Assembly: GCF_017897595.1 (NCBI RefSeq)
Contig: NZ_JAGKIK010000008.1
Coordinates: 62,001-126,000 of the forward strand
Length of the DNA: 64,000 bases
DNA from: Aquimarina sp. U1-2
Lineage (GTDB): Bacteria; Bacteroidota; Bacteroidia; Flavobacteriales; Flavobacteriaceae
Direction of reading: 5' to 3'
Made by a program: the position numbers and the translations under genes. The notes beneath the pieces were generated by a model. The model worked only from the letters and a program-made list of their open reading frames with translations, was not told the origin of the DNA and ran no database searches. The number at the start of each line of letters is the position of its first letter. Position 1 is the first letter of the stretch. Positions 34,569 to 44,386 of this stretch are shown here, in pieces.

Positions 34569-37500
34569 TTATTTACTGGGGGTTATCGTTTTGTTTAATG
34601 ACCAAATTTGTAGACTATCATTTTGAACGCCTGTTACAATCAACTCTAAACCATTACTTTGTTTTAATTTTGCAATACATCTTCCTTCTCCGGGCACTTT
34701 AAAGCCCGTATCCTTTGATAGCTTAGTTTCAAAAGCAATGTCTCCTTTATTTAATAAAACAATTCCATTTCCTGCATCATATCTCCCATTAAGCACTTCG
34801 GTGCCATGATAATTACCTACTGCAATAATATCCTGAAGACCATTTTGATCAACATCTTCAATTAAAAAATCAAAAACAGGGAACCATTGAGATTCGGGTG
34901 GTAATTTTTTGTATGTAAAAGTTCCATCATGATGATTCTCAACAACTATTGATGCTAATTCATATGTTTTCAGAATTAAGGCATCCTGAAGTAATTCTGA
35001 CCCAAAGATATTTTTAAATGGAGTTTCGCCATACGTTTTATAATCTTTGAGCACGTTCCTTAAAAAGGGTAATTGTTTGGTCAATGTATTTCTTGGATGC
35101 ACTATATATTCTTCTCCTTGGACGTATTTAGTAAAAATGGACTCAATGGCTCCATTATTGTCATAATCTTTGGCGTATAGTGATAATGGTTGTTCTAAAG
35201 AAGCTTTAAATGAGTTATTTAACCCCCAATTACCTATAACAAAATCTATATCACCATCGTTATCAAAATCAGTTTTTTCTATACAATTCCACCAACCATT
35301 CAAATTTTGTAAACCATTTGTGGTTTTATCTTTTATGAATTTTCCATTATTGTTATAATAAATGGAAACGGGCATCCATTCTCCCACTAAAATTAAATCT
35401 ACCCACTGATCATTGTTTAAATCTGTAGCTACAGCACCGGTAATCATACCGGGATGTAAGAGCTCTGGGGACTCATCTTTTGTGACATCTTTAAAAACAC
35501 CCTGATCGTTACGCAATAAGTATGTTCTTGGAGCCTGAGGATATCGGTCTGCTATCACCCTACCTCCTACCAAAAGATCTTGATCCCCGTCGTTATCATA
35601 ATCCAATGAAATAATAGTGCTGCCAAATGTTTTAATTTCAGGAAGTGCTGCTGGTGCTAACTTAAAATTGGCTTTGCCATCATTAAGATATAAACGATCC
35701 TGATATTTATCTGTTCTCGCATAGTATTCTGAACCTCCACTCACGCAATACAAATCTAAATCCCCATCATTATCGGCATCAAACAACAAACTTCCTGTAT
35801 CTTCATAAGATGCTGCTACCGAATCAAAAACAGAATGTTTAAGAAAACTACCTTCTTTGGTTTGAAGATAAAAACTACCTGTTTTGTGAATCGATCCTCC
35901 TATAAAAACATCCTCAAGTTGATCATTGTTTACATCGCCTACTGCCATTGTAGGCCCCAATTTGTTATATGACCTAAAATGAAGTGGCCATTTACGAAAA
36001 TCATCAAAATCGTTCTCTTGTGAAACATAAGGTAGAATTGAAGAAGATACTTTATGGAATAGATTCGTTTGTCTATTTTGAGAAGAACTATCAATATTAA
36101 TAGATGTATTCTTTCCTATTTCAACTACTGTATTTATTTTAACATTTTTGAATATGGACTTTTTGCCATCTATCCATTTCACAATAACCGAATCTATTTG
36201 TTTTTTTTCACCCAAACCAAAATGTAATATATTATCTACTGAAGATAAGTAGCCTCTTTGTGGATAATTTTCTGCATACCACTGCTTGTTTTCTGAAAAG
36301 ATAGAAATTTTAGCTCCATAGGCATGTCTATCTTGGGTGAATTTGATTTTAAAAAAGTTCTTATCTACCTTTTCATTTTCGATTAACTGGTTTTTAATGA
36401 TTAGTGCCGGAGCATTGATATTATTCACTACCAAATCAAGATCGCCATCAAGGTCGAGATCAACATAAGCACCTCCATTAGAAAAAGAAGGAGTTTTTAA
36501 TCCTGAAGATTGTGTTTGATCCTCAAATTGATTATTACCCAAGTTTTTAAAGAAGAAGTTTGATTTTTTGACGCCTTTCATTCCGTTTAACTGTTGTACA
36601 AGTTTTGATCTTTTTGCTTCGGGCGTCCCGAACATATTAGAGTGATTGTAGTTATCGATAAAATCTAAATCTGTAATTTCTTTTACATATCCATTAGTAA
36701 TATATACATCTCTCAAGCCATCATTGTCGAAATCGGCAATAAGTGGAGCCCAGCTCCAATCGGTGGCAGAGATGCCAGAAAAATTTCCAATTTCACTAAA
36801 TGTACCATCGTGATTATTCACCTGGAGTACATTTCTTACATACTGGTGATTGTAACCCTTTCTTCGAGCCTCTTCGTATCCATGAAACATAATATCGCCA
36901 AACATAGTTTTATGACGCAGATTATCTTCTGGAAGCATATCGAGTGCAATAATATCTGACGCGCCGTCATTATTAATATCTGAAATATCAACACCCATGC
37001 TGTTATGGCTCTGATGTTTTGTGTATTGATTTACCTTATCGGTAAACGTACCATTTTGATTATTAATGTATAAGATATCATTTGATAAGAAGTCATTTGC
37101 TATGTAAACATCAGGGTAATTATCGTTGTTAAAATCTGAGATAACTATACCTAAAGACCAGCCTTCTAAAGTTATACCGGCTTTTTGAGAAACATCAGTA
37201 AAAATTGGTAAGTTATTTTTTAGACCATCATTTCTATATAATATATCTGTACTTTTCCCTTCACTATTCTTTTTGGGTCCATAGGGAACACTTTTTTGAT
37301 ACGACTCTAGTGCATTGTTAATAAGGAATAAATCTAAATCCCCGTCTATATCATAATCAAACCAAGCCGCCTGAATGGCATAGGTTTTCGAAGTTAGTCC
37401 CATCTCCTGAGCTTTGTCTGAAAACTTTACTGGCCCACCAGGCTCTGTTTCGTTAATGAAAAAATAATTCGGAAACCCTTCTCCATTTGGGTTATGACCT

Positions 37501-37886
37501 GTTGTAACATGAATATCTGGTTTTTGATCGTTGTTAATATCTACAATTGAAACTCCTGTACACCATCGATTAGTTTTTACTCCGGCTTCATTAGTTACGT
37601 CTTCAAACAAGAAATCACCTTTATTGATATACAAAGCACTACTTTTCATATTCCCAGAGAAAAAAATATCAGGCAATCCATCGAGATTGAAATCGCCAAT
37701 ACCAACTCCACCTCCATTGTATAGGTAATCGTAGTCCAGAATATTAAGAGAATCTGTTTCGCGAATAGAATTATTGAAAATTATCCCTGATTGATCTGGT
37801 GGTATAATTTTAAAAAGTTTATTTTCCTTATCGCTATCGCTACAAGAAGTCATGACTATTACAAACGACAGCAAAAAAAATCTCAT
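34569..37886 (-). CDS. FG-GAP/VCBS repeat lipoprotein with ASPIC/UnbV domain
   Basis: Surface lipoprotein of 1105 residues (signal MRFFLLSFVIVMTSC, Cys15). It consists of many Ca2+-binding FG-GAP/VCBS blades (repeated DFNLDGLPDIFFSGN, DIDGDLDLFLIN, DNDGDLDLY), an ASPIC/UnbV module at about 515-600 (GYLSSVDNILHFGLG, VIVKWIDGKKS) and a second set of blades. No catalytic motif is evident. It is the third gene of the susCD operon, a place usually held by surface glycan-binding proteins, so a binding or docking role is inferred. It is 110 bp downstream of susD. Confidence 0.85.
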   Translation of the reverse strand: MRFFLLSFVIVMTSCSDSDKENKLFKIIPPDQSGIIFNNSIRETDSLNILDYDYLYNGGGVGIGDFNLDGLPDIFFSGNMKSSALYINKGDFLFEDVTNEAGVKTNRWCTGVSIVDINNDQKPDIHVTTGHNPNGEGFPNYFFINETEPGGPVKFSDKAQEMGLTSKTYAIQAAWFDYDIDGDLDLFLINNALESYQKSVPYGPKKNSEGKSTDILYRNDGLKNNLPIFTDVSQKAGITLEGWSLGIVISDFNNDNYPDVYIANDFLSNDILYINNQNGTFTDKVNQYTKHQSHNSMGVDISDINNDGASDIIALDMLPEDNLRHKTMFGDIMFHGYEEARRKGYNHQYVRNVLQVNNHDGTFSEIGNFSGISATDWSWAPLIADFDNDGLRDVYITNGYVKEITDLDFIDNYNHSNMFGTPEAKRSKLVQQLNGMKGVKKSNFFFKNLGNNQFEDQTQSSGLKTPSFSNGGAYVDLDLDGDLDLVVNNINAPALIIKNQLIENEKVDKNFFKIKFTQDRHAYGAKISIFSENKQWYAENYPQRGYLSSVDNILHFGLGEKKQIDSVIVKWIDGKKSIFKNVKINTVVEIGKNTSINIDSSSQNRQTNLFHKVSSSILPYVSQENDFDDFRKWPLHFRSYNKLGPTMAVGDVNNDQLEDVFIGGSIHKTGSFYLQTKEGSFLKHSVFDSVAASYEDTGSLLFDADNDGDLDLYCVSGGSEYYARTDKYQDRLYLNDGKANFKLAPAALPEIKTFGSTIISLDYDNDGDQDLLVGGRVIADRYPQAPRTYLLRNDQGVFKDVTKDESPELLHPGMITGAVATDLNNDQWVDLILVGEWMPVSIYYNNNGKFIKDKTTNGLQNLNGWWNCIEKTDFDNDGDIDFVIGNWGLNNSFKASLEQPLSLYAKDYDNNGAIESIFTKYVQGEEYIVHPRNTLTKQLPFLRNVLKDYKTYGETPFKNIFGSELLQDALILKTYELASIVVENHHDGTFTYKKLPPESQWFPVFDFLIEDVDQNGLQDIIAVGNYHGTEVLNGRYDAGNGIVLLNKGDIAFETKLSKDTGFKVPGEGRCIAKLKQSNGLELIVTGVQNDSLQIWSLNKTITPSK

Positions 37887-37996
37887 ACATTTTTTATGTT
37901 AGCTATTACTTCGTGTTTTTTAGATTTAGCACAAAAATGAACAACTTTTAGTTGTCCATTTTTATAACTAAATGCTAAAACGAGGTAAAACGAATC

Positions 37997-39517
37997 TTAA
38001 TATCCTGTGTTTTGGTTAAGATTGGGGCTTAAAATCACTTCACTATCAGGTAAAGGAAAATTCACATTTATATCTCGAAAATCAAATCTGGCGTCACTAG
38101 AGTCAAAGTTTAACTCTTCTAAATCAATTTCTTCTGCAATATATCTTCTTCTGAGGTCATACCAACGATGGGCATCTTCTGCCGCCAACTCTAGTCTTCT
38201 TTCTCTAAAAATCAATTCAAGCGCTTCTTCCGAACTCGCTGGTAATGTAAGGTCTGCTGGTTCTGCAGATGTAAAATCAGCAGAATTTCGAGCCCTTTCT
38301 CTAATTTGATTTACAAGACTTATAGCTTGGTTGAGATCTCCTCCAGATCTAACTATTGCTTCTGCCCCTAAAAGAATAGCATCTGCATACCTTAATAATC
38401 GTTGATTATTAATCGAAATAAAAGAAGGATTTGCACCAGTAGCAAACTCATCATCTTTAACGTATTTGAGAATATTTTCATTAGGTGCGTCTTTGTTAAA
38501 AGCTTGCAAAAGTCTTGGGTCATTTTCGTCAAAACTATTAATTAATGAAGGTGTAGCAACATATGTATCAAAAAATCCAGATTGTCTAAAAAATTCATGA
38601 AATGTGCCTGTATCCCCTTGTGCAGGTTCTCCATCTGTGCCAGATGCAATCCAACCATTTATTGCAATTGCGTTCTCATCTGCCTGAAGTTCGAAAAGCG
38701 ACTCTATGTTGTTTTCGTGTTGAACACTAAAATTATCCATGTAATTATCTGTTAGAGCTGCTCCTGTAATAGTGTTGAAAACAGTAATCGCTTCTAAAAA
38801 ATCCTCTACGGTTTTATCAACTGTCCCTTTAAAAACTAAGCTTTTTAATAGGTATCCTCTAGCGGCATTTTTATCTGCCCTACCTGTATTATTATCATCC
38901 CAGTTTTCTGGCAGTAGCGTTATAGCTAATCGAAGATCACTAATTGCTTGACTTAACAATTCAGTTCCAGACGAATTGGGAGGAAAAAAATCTTCTTCAG
39001 TAGTAATTCGTTTCGTAACTAATGGTGCAGTTCCAAATATATTCCACAAGTTAAAATTGGCTAAAGATCTCAAAAATAATGCTTCCCCTTTATGAAAATT
39101 AGCTAATTCGGGGGCATTTGCATATGCATATGCAAAGCTGCCATTTTCTTCTATTTTTTCAAGCAGAGTATTTGCGCGTTGTATCATTTCATAACTATAT
39201 TCATAATGTAATGATAAAAGATTATCCGAAGGATTAATTCCTATGAAATTTTCAAATCTGTCTCCGCGATCATCTTCTAAACGAACATCATCTGATGGCA
39301 ATAATCTTACATTTTGCAAACCATTACCCACATTAAACTTATAAAAGAAAGTGAGCTTAGCATAAATACCAAAGACAGCCGATGTCATTTGATCTTCATT
39401 CTGATAAAACTCCTCTTCTGCAATTTGCACAGGTAACAAGTCTATGGTATCATCATTGCAAGCATTTGGTACTATAATTAGTGTTGCAATTAAAATAAAT
39501 AACGATATTTTTTTCAT
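37997..39517 (-). CDS. susD: SusD/RagB-family nutrient-binding lipoprotein
   Basis: Outer-membrane lipoprotein that caps the SusC channel and binds the glycan. The 506-residue product has a lipoprotein signal ending VPNAC (Cys20), the TPR-like helical SusD core with EALFLRSLANFNLWNIFG (about 148-165), and the C-terminal EALELIFRERRLELAAEDAHRWYDLRR block, both family signatures. It lies 10 bp after susC. Ligand specificity cannot be read from the sequence. Confidence 0.95.
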   Translation of the reverse strand: MKKISLFILIATLIIVPNACNDDTIDLLPVQIAEEEFYQNEDQMTSAVFGIYAKLTFFYKFNVGNGLQNVRLLPSDDVRLEDDRGDRFENFIGINPSDNLLSLHYEYSYEMIQRANTLLEKIEENGSFAYAYANAPELANFHKGEALFLRSLANFNLWNIFGTAPLVTKRITTEEDFFPPNSSGTELLSQAISDLRLAITLLPENWDDNNTGRADKNAARGYLLKSLVFKGTVDKTVEDFLEAITVFNTITGAALTDNYMDNFSVQHENNIESLFELQADENAIAINGWIASGTDGEPAQGDTGTFHEFFRQSGFFDTYVATPSLINSFDENDPRLLQAFNKDAPNENILKYVKDDEFATGANPSFISINNQRLLRYADAILLGAEAIVRSGGDLNQAISLVNQIRERARNSADFTSAEPADLTLPASSEEALELIFRERRLELAAEDAHRWYDLRRRYIAEEIDLEELNFDSSDARFDFRDINVNFPLPDSEVILSPNLNQNTGY

Positions 39518-39527
39518 TTTTTTTTAT

Positions 39528-42500
39528 TTAAAATCCAACATTTAATCCCATAGAGAACGTGAATGGGGTGGTATCATCCTCTGGATCAATACCAGAATAT
39601 GGAGTAATTACAAAAACATTAGTCAAATTAGTATAAATTCTCAAATTTGTAGCTTTTATCTGATCTAAAAGATCTGGACCAAACGTATAACCTAATTGTA
39701 CATTCTGTAGTCTAAGAAAATCTGCATCTTCGATCCATCTATCTGAAAATCGAGTATTTCCGGCAGGATCACCTACAATCAATCTTGGGATTGAAGTATT
39801 TCTATTTTCTGGTGTCCATGAATCGAATAATGAATTAAAGTAATTTCTACCCACTGTTGTAAAGCCCTCTCCAAGTCTTTTCTCTTCATTATACTTTTGA
39901 ACATCACCTACACCCCTAAAAAAAACTGCGAGATCGAAACCTTTATAGTCTAGATTAAGATTTATACCATAGTAATATCCCGGAATGGTTTTACCCAAAT
40001 AGGTTTGGTCTAGAGTATTGAGTTCACCATCTGCACCATTACTTCTATACACAAACCCCTCTTCATTTGAATTAGGATCCGGAGGTCCAAACAAATCCCT
40101 AAACCTTAAATCACCAGGAGCTACTTCAGCAAAAACACTAGGATCATTAAATTGAGAAATGTATTCATTAACCTCCTCTTGACTTTGCAAAATTCCATCT
40201 GTCTGGTAACCAAAAAGATAACCTATTGGGTAACCCACTTCTATTCTTGCGGTATTTGGTCCTTGGAATCTATCATTATACATTTTGGTTACCACATTGT
40301 CAACAGTAGTGAAATTGAAATTTGCACTAAATCCCAACTTACCAAATTGCTTATTATATCCTAAATTTATCTCAATCCCTTTATTTTCTACCGTAGCGAG
40401 ATTAACAACAGGGTCAGAATTAATCCCTAAAACCAACGGTGTATCTATCGCTTGTAAAATATCTTCGGTTTCTCTAAAATAGTATTCGAAGGTTAAATTG
40501 AAACTGTTGTCCAAAAATTGGGCATCAACACCTATATTTGTGCTGGTAACAGTTTCCCAAGTAGTATCCACTATAGGAAAATCTCCTGAAAAAGCTCCTG
40601 GATTCGATCCTCCAGATGTTGGATAGGACGGATTTTGATTAACAAGGGATAAGTAAGCAAAATCTCTAGTTTCCTGATTACCTGTCTGTCCCCAACCCGC
40701 TCTTAATTTCAAATCGTTTAGCCAATTTAAATTTTCCATAAATGATTCTGAAGATAAACGCCAAGCGACTCCTACTGCGGGAAAGGTTCCCCATTTGTAG
40801 TCTTCTGCGAATTTTGATGAACCATCTCTTCTTATGGTACCATCTATATAATATTTACTATCAAAATTATAACTTAATCTTCCCAAATATCCTAACAATC
40901 CAGATCTTGTTCTATTTAAAAAACCAGGCCTATTATCTGTAATTAATGATTCGTCGATAAAACGATCATTGAAATTTATTAAATTCGTATTTCTTCCCTC
41001 GATTAAGGAAACATCCCATTCAACTTTTTGATCCATTGCATTCAAAGTGAGGTCAAAGTTATGTTTACCGAAATTTTTTCTATAGCCAATCAAAAATTCA
41101 GTAGTTAGATTATAATTTGTTGTTAATCGTCTAGAAAATTGAGCTCCATCTTCGTCAGGCACACCTTCGGTAGATCTAAAAAGATCTGCATCTGCTAATT
41201 TGAATTGATCTCTTCTATTCGTGTAGTAATCTATACTTAGTGTACCTCTTATTCTTAGACCAGGTAAAGGTTTTAATTCTGCATATATTGATCCAAGATT
41301 ACGAATTAAGAGAGACCTTTGCTCCCAGAGGGTACCATAACCTCTAAAGTTTGTTACCGTTCCTGCACCGTATCCGTTACCACTAAACGTACCATTAACT
41401 TCTCTACCTGTCGTAGCAAATCCATTGACCCCATTAGCTGCGTCCCGTATGGGTTGCCAAGGTGGTGCAAAGGTATATTGTCGTAATAAATTTCCATTAA
41501 AAACTTGCTCATCTGGAGTATTTGTTATTGCTATACGATATGATTCTCCCACTTCTAACCAATCAGTAACTTTATGATCTGAATTGATACTGAAAGAATA
41601 TCTTTCGAATTGGGTGTCAAAAAACAAATCTTCTTGTTTGGCATATCCCATACCTAAAGCAAAATTACTTTTTTCTGATCCTCCTGAAACCGAAAGATTG
41701 TAGTCTTGTCTTATTGATGTATTGCGTAAAGCATCGTCTACCCAATCATAAGTAGGACTATTGCCAAGAAATTCGTTTGAATCTGGATTATATAGTACTC
41801 CAAACGGGTCTGTATCTCTAGAAATATTAGGATTATTTGCCCAAGCTCTATTTGATATCTCGGTATATTCTTGAGTATTCAAAACGTCATATTGATCAGG
41901 TAGATACTGAAATCCAAATTGTTTTGAGAAACTAATATTAGTTCTCCCCTTACGCCCTCTCTTTGTTTCTATTAGAATAACCCCATTTGAAGCTCGAACT
42001 CCATAAATAGCTGTGGCAGACGCATCTTTAAGCACTGTAACAGATTTAATATCACTAGGATTAATGAGGTTAAGTACGTTTACTGAACCTCTATCATCTT
42101 GAATTCCTGGATCAGTTGAAGCCGCCCCACCCTCTATAACAGGAACACCATCTATAACATATAATGGATCATTAAATCCTAGTGTAGAAACCCCTCGTAT
42201 CCGAACATCTGGTCGACTATTAGGATTAGAACCAGGATTTGAAATGAATACTCCGGGAAGTCTACCCTGAATGGCAAACTCTGGGCTCGCATTAATTTGA
42301 GGAGATAATTCATCTGCCGATAATGAAGAGACAGCCCCGGTTAAATCTTTTTTGGCTCTGGTTCCGTATCCCACAACAATAATCTCATCTAATTCGCTCG
42401 CATTTTCTTTGAGCGTTACATTAATAGTACTTTTGGCATTAACAGGTACTTCCTGAGGTACAAAACCAATATAACTAAAAATCAAAATATCGTTAGCATT

Positions 42501-42800
42501 GGCCTGTATTGTATAGTTTCCATCAAAATCTGTTGATGCCCCTATTGATGTCCCTTTGACTAAAACAGAAGCCCCAGGGAGCGGACTCCCGTTATTGTCT
42601 GTTACAATTCCACTAATTAAAGTTTGAATTGAGAATTTATCAAAACTCTCGTCATGAGTTTTATGTATCGCGTAAATTTCAGTTTGAATGAAAAAGAACT
42701 GAAAAAACAACAAAACGAAAAATAATTTTCCCCTTATTACTCTTGTCTTGAAGATTAAGCGCTTCAAAAAACAAGAATAATCTTCGATTTGTGTATTCAT
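39528..42800 (-). CDS. susC: SusC/RagA-family TonB-dependent receptor
   Basis: Outer-membrane importer for oligosaccharides, energised by TonB. The 1090-residue product has a long N-terminal signal region (hydrophobic at about 25-45), a carboxypeptidase-like regulatory domain (about 62-140), a TonB-box-like ELDEIIVVGYGT, the plug (about 150-280, ending YGVRASNGVILIETKRG) and a 22-strand barrel ending in FTFSMGLNVGF with a terminal Phe, as in intact outer-membrane barrels. It is the first gene of the nine-gene operon. The 530-bp region upstream carries a candidate AraC site. Confidence 0.95.
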   Translation of the reverse strand: MNTQIEDYSCFLKRLIFKTRVIRGKLFFVLLFFQFFFIQTEIYAIHKTHDESFDKFSIQTLISGIVTDNNGSPLPGASVLVKGTSIGASTDFDGNYTIQANANDILIFSYIGFVPQEVPVNAKSTINVTLKENASELDEIIVVGYGTRAKKDLTGAVSSLSADELSPQINASPEFAIQGRLPGVFISNPGSNPNSRPDVRIRGVSTLGFNDPLYVIDGVPVIEGGAASTDPGIQDDRGSVNVLNLINPSDIKSVTVLKDASATAIYGVRASNGVILIETKRGRKGRTNISFSKQFGFQYLPDQYDVLNTQEYTEISNRAWANNPNISRDTDPFGVLYNPDSNEFLGNSPTYDWVDDALRNTSIRQDYNLSVSGGSEKSNFALGMGYAKQEDLFFDTQFERYSFSINSDHKVTDWLEVGESYRIAITNTPDEQVFNGNLLRQYTFAPPWQPIRDAANGVNGFATTGREVNGTFSGNGYGAGTVTNFRGYGTLWEQRSLLIRNLGSIYAELKPLPGLRIRGTLSIDYYTNRRDQFKLADADLFRSTEGVPDEDGAQFSRRLTTNYNLTTEFLIGYRKNFGKHNFDLTLNAMDQKVEWDVSLIEGRNTNLINFNDRFIDESLITDNRPGFLNRTRSGLLGYLGRLSYNFDSKYYIDGTIRRDGSSKFAEDYKWGTFPAVGVAWRLSSESFMENLNWLNDLKLRAGWGQTGNQETRDFAYLSLVNQNPSYPTSGGSNPGAFSGDFPIVDTTWETVTSTNIGVDAQFLDNSFNLTFEYYFRETEDILQAIDTPLVLGINSDPVVNLATVENKGIEINLGYNKQFGKLGFSANFNFTTVDNVVTKMYNDRFQGPNTARIEVGYPIGYLFGYQTDGILQSQEEVNEYISQFNDPSVFAEVAPGDLRFRDLFGPPDPNSNEEGFVYRSNGADGELNTLDQTYLGKTIPGYYYGINLNLDYKGFDLAVFFRGVGDVQKYNEEKRLGEGFTTVGRNYFNSLFDSWTPENRNTSIPRLIVGDPAGNTRFSDRWIEDADFLRLQNVQLGYTFGPDLLDQIKATNLRIYTNLTNVFVITPYSGIDPEDDTTPFTFSMGLNVGF

Positions 42801-42967
42801 AATTTGATTGTTAAGTTATAAATCGTTTTTATTACCATATTATTATATTCTAAATAATCAAGTAGGTTTTTTACGATAATTCCAATAATTTTTGACAATA
42901 TTTATAAGTGTAATACGTTTCAAGTAAGCTTAACACTAAATTAACAGGATTGCGCTTTTTACTATAG

Positions 42968-43001
42968 TACTATTTTGTCATTCATTTATACTATTTTTAA
43001 C
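42968..43001 (+). promoter_or_regulatory. candidate operator, two half-sites 21 bp apart
   Basis: TACTATTTTGTCA (42968-42980) is followed by TACTATTTTTAAC (42989-43001), starting exactly 21 bp later; 9 of 13 positions agree. AraC-family activators typically bind direct half-sites with about this spacing. The same 13-mer occurs at 61126 in the other PUL control region. Confidence 0.35.
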
Positions 43002-43285
43002 TATACACCCTGAAAGTACTAAAACAAATAAACTTTTACGGTTATTATACTTAAATCACAAAATTTAGTTTTTAAATTAATGATGATATTTACATGAAAC
43101 CCCTAGTAACTCTAATTTTGGCTAATCATTAAATTTTATAGGATTAATAGTACTTTAGACTTCTTGTAAAATTTGATTTTACTATTATTTATGATGATTT
43201 TGCTGTGCTTTAATCATGTATGCATTTTAAACCAAAGCCATAATCACTAAAACATACTACATATTTTTTATTTATATTGTATTGA

Positions 43286-43298
43286 TATTATTTTATCA
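43286..43298 (+). promoter_or_regulatory. candidate operator half-site before araC-type gene
   Basis: TATTATTTTATCA differs at two positions from TACTATTTTGTCA, and its 5' flank TATTGA is also shared with the copy at 61126. It lies 34 bp before the regulator ATG and could mediate autoregulation. Confidence 0.3.
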
Positions 43299-43331
43299 CA
43301 ACTACTTAAATATTAATTTTAATTAACTCAA

Positions 43332-44207
43332 ATGGAGACTTATAATAAAATACACAGAGAGATAACTCCATTATCTAAGCAAGATAGTTTTGTTGTATTT
43401 GACCGAACAAAAGATGAATTTGATTTTCCTTTACACTTTCATCCAGAATTTGAGATCAATTACATTAGAAATGCAAAAGGAGTACGTAGAGTAGTAGGTG
43501 ATTCTATCGAAGAAATTGATGATATTGAGTTGGTGTTGATCGGTCCTAATTTATATCACACTTGGGAACAGCATAAATGTAGTAGTAAAGATATTCATGA
43601 AATAACCATTCAGTTTGATCAGGCGCTCTTCTCTTCACTATTATCTAAAAGGATCATGAAGCCTATTAAAGGGTTATTTGAAAGATCTGCGCATGGTATA
43701 CTATTTTCAAATAAAATAGCGTCGGATTTGTCAACTAAAATTGAACAAATATCAAAACTTGATGGTATTGATTATTTCATATCACTATTATCAATTCTTT
43801 ATGACATGTCAAACTCCAGAGATCAACGATTACTCTCTACACACACCGGGTTTAGCAAAGATTTTGACAACAACGATAAAATCAAAATTATTTACGATTA
43901 TATACACGAAAATTACATGAATAAAATTACACTACAGGAAATTTGTAGCCTCGTTAATATGAGTAGTGTTTCTTTTAACCGCTTTATAAAAAAGAGAACA
44001 GGTAAAACTTTTGTGGAATATGTTAACGATATTCGTCTCGGTTATGCATCGAGATGGTTGATTGAAAAAGATTTAAGAGTTTCTGAAGTAGCTTACTTGT
44101 GTGGATTTAACAGTATAGCTAATTTTAATCGTTTATTTAAAAGAAGTAAAGGTTCTACCCCATCAGATTTTAAGAGAGATTTTTCAGGGATTAAAAGAGT
44201 GTTATAA
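43332..44207 (+). CDS. AraC-family transcriptional regulator
   Basis: One-component regulator of 291 residues: N-terminal cupin sugar-sensing domain (about 15-150, FPLHFHPEFEINYI) and C-terminal double HTH (about 190-285) with ITLQEICSLVNMSSVSFNRFIKKRTGKTF and VSEVAYLCGFNSIANFNRLFKR, the AraC signature. It is divergent from the susC operon and convergent with the GH9 gene, and no hybrid two-component, SusR or ECF sigma/anti-sigma pair is present nearby, so it is the best candidate activator of this PUL. It probably responds to an intracellular mono- or disaccharide. Confidence 0.9.
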   Translation: METYNKIHREITPLSKQDSFVVFDRTKDEFDFPLHFHPEFEINYIRNAKGVRRVVGDSIEEIDDIELVLIGPNLYHTWEQHKCSSKDIHEITIQFDQALFSSLLSKRIMKPIKGLFERSAHGILFSNKIASDLSTKIEQISKLDGIDYFISLLSILYDMSNSRDQRLLSTHTGFSKDFDNNDKIKIIYDYIHENYMNKITLQEICSLVNMSSVSFNRFIKKRTGKTFVEYVNDIRLGYASRWLIEKDLRVSEVAYLCGFNSIANFNRLFKRSKGSTPSDFKRDFSGIKRVL

Positions 44208-44330
44208 TCCTAGGGTGCATTCAAAAATACTTCAAAAGAAGCATCAGTTCAGAGTGTTTTCTCGCACTGGCCTGAAAACAAAATACCAGGAATAGCTTTT
44301 AGACCGAATCTTGGATACTACCCAATCAAA

Positions 44331-44362
44331 AAAGCATTCGACCAAATGCCGAATGCCTTTTT
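44331..44362. terminator. terminator between araC-type gene and GH9
   Basis: GCATTCG...CGAATGC stem flanked by an A-run and by CTTTTT, located between two convergent genes. The sequence can terminate both transcripts. Confidence 0.65.
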
Positions 44363-44386
44363 GAATAATTAAAATATTTGAAATAA

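Larger units (their letters stand above)
42801..43331. other. 531-bp divergent control region of susC and araC
   Basis: Very AT-rich region between the leftward susC operon and the rightward AraC-type gene. It contains the candidate operator pair at 42968-43001 and a related single site at 43286-43298. No gene and no consensus TAnnTTTG promoter were identified, which fits promoters that need an activator. Confidence 0.55.

Noticed and set aside
37887..42800. A possible ECF sigma/anti-sigma or hybrid two-component regulator for susC
   Set aside because: susC lacks the extra N-terminal signalling domain and no sigma, anti-sigma or HTCS gene is adjacent; the AraC-type gene at 43332 is the only regulator.
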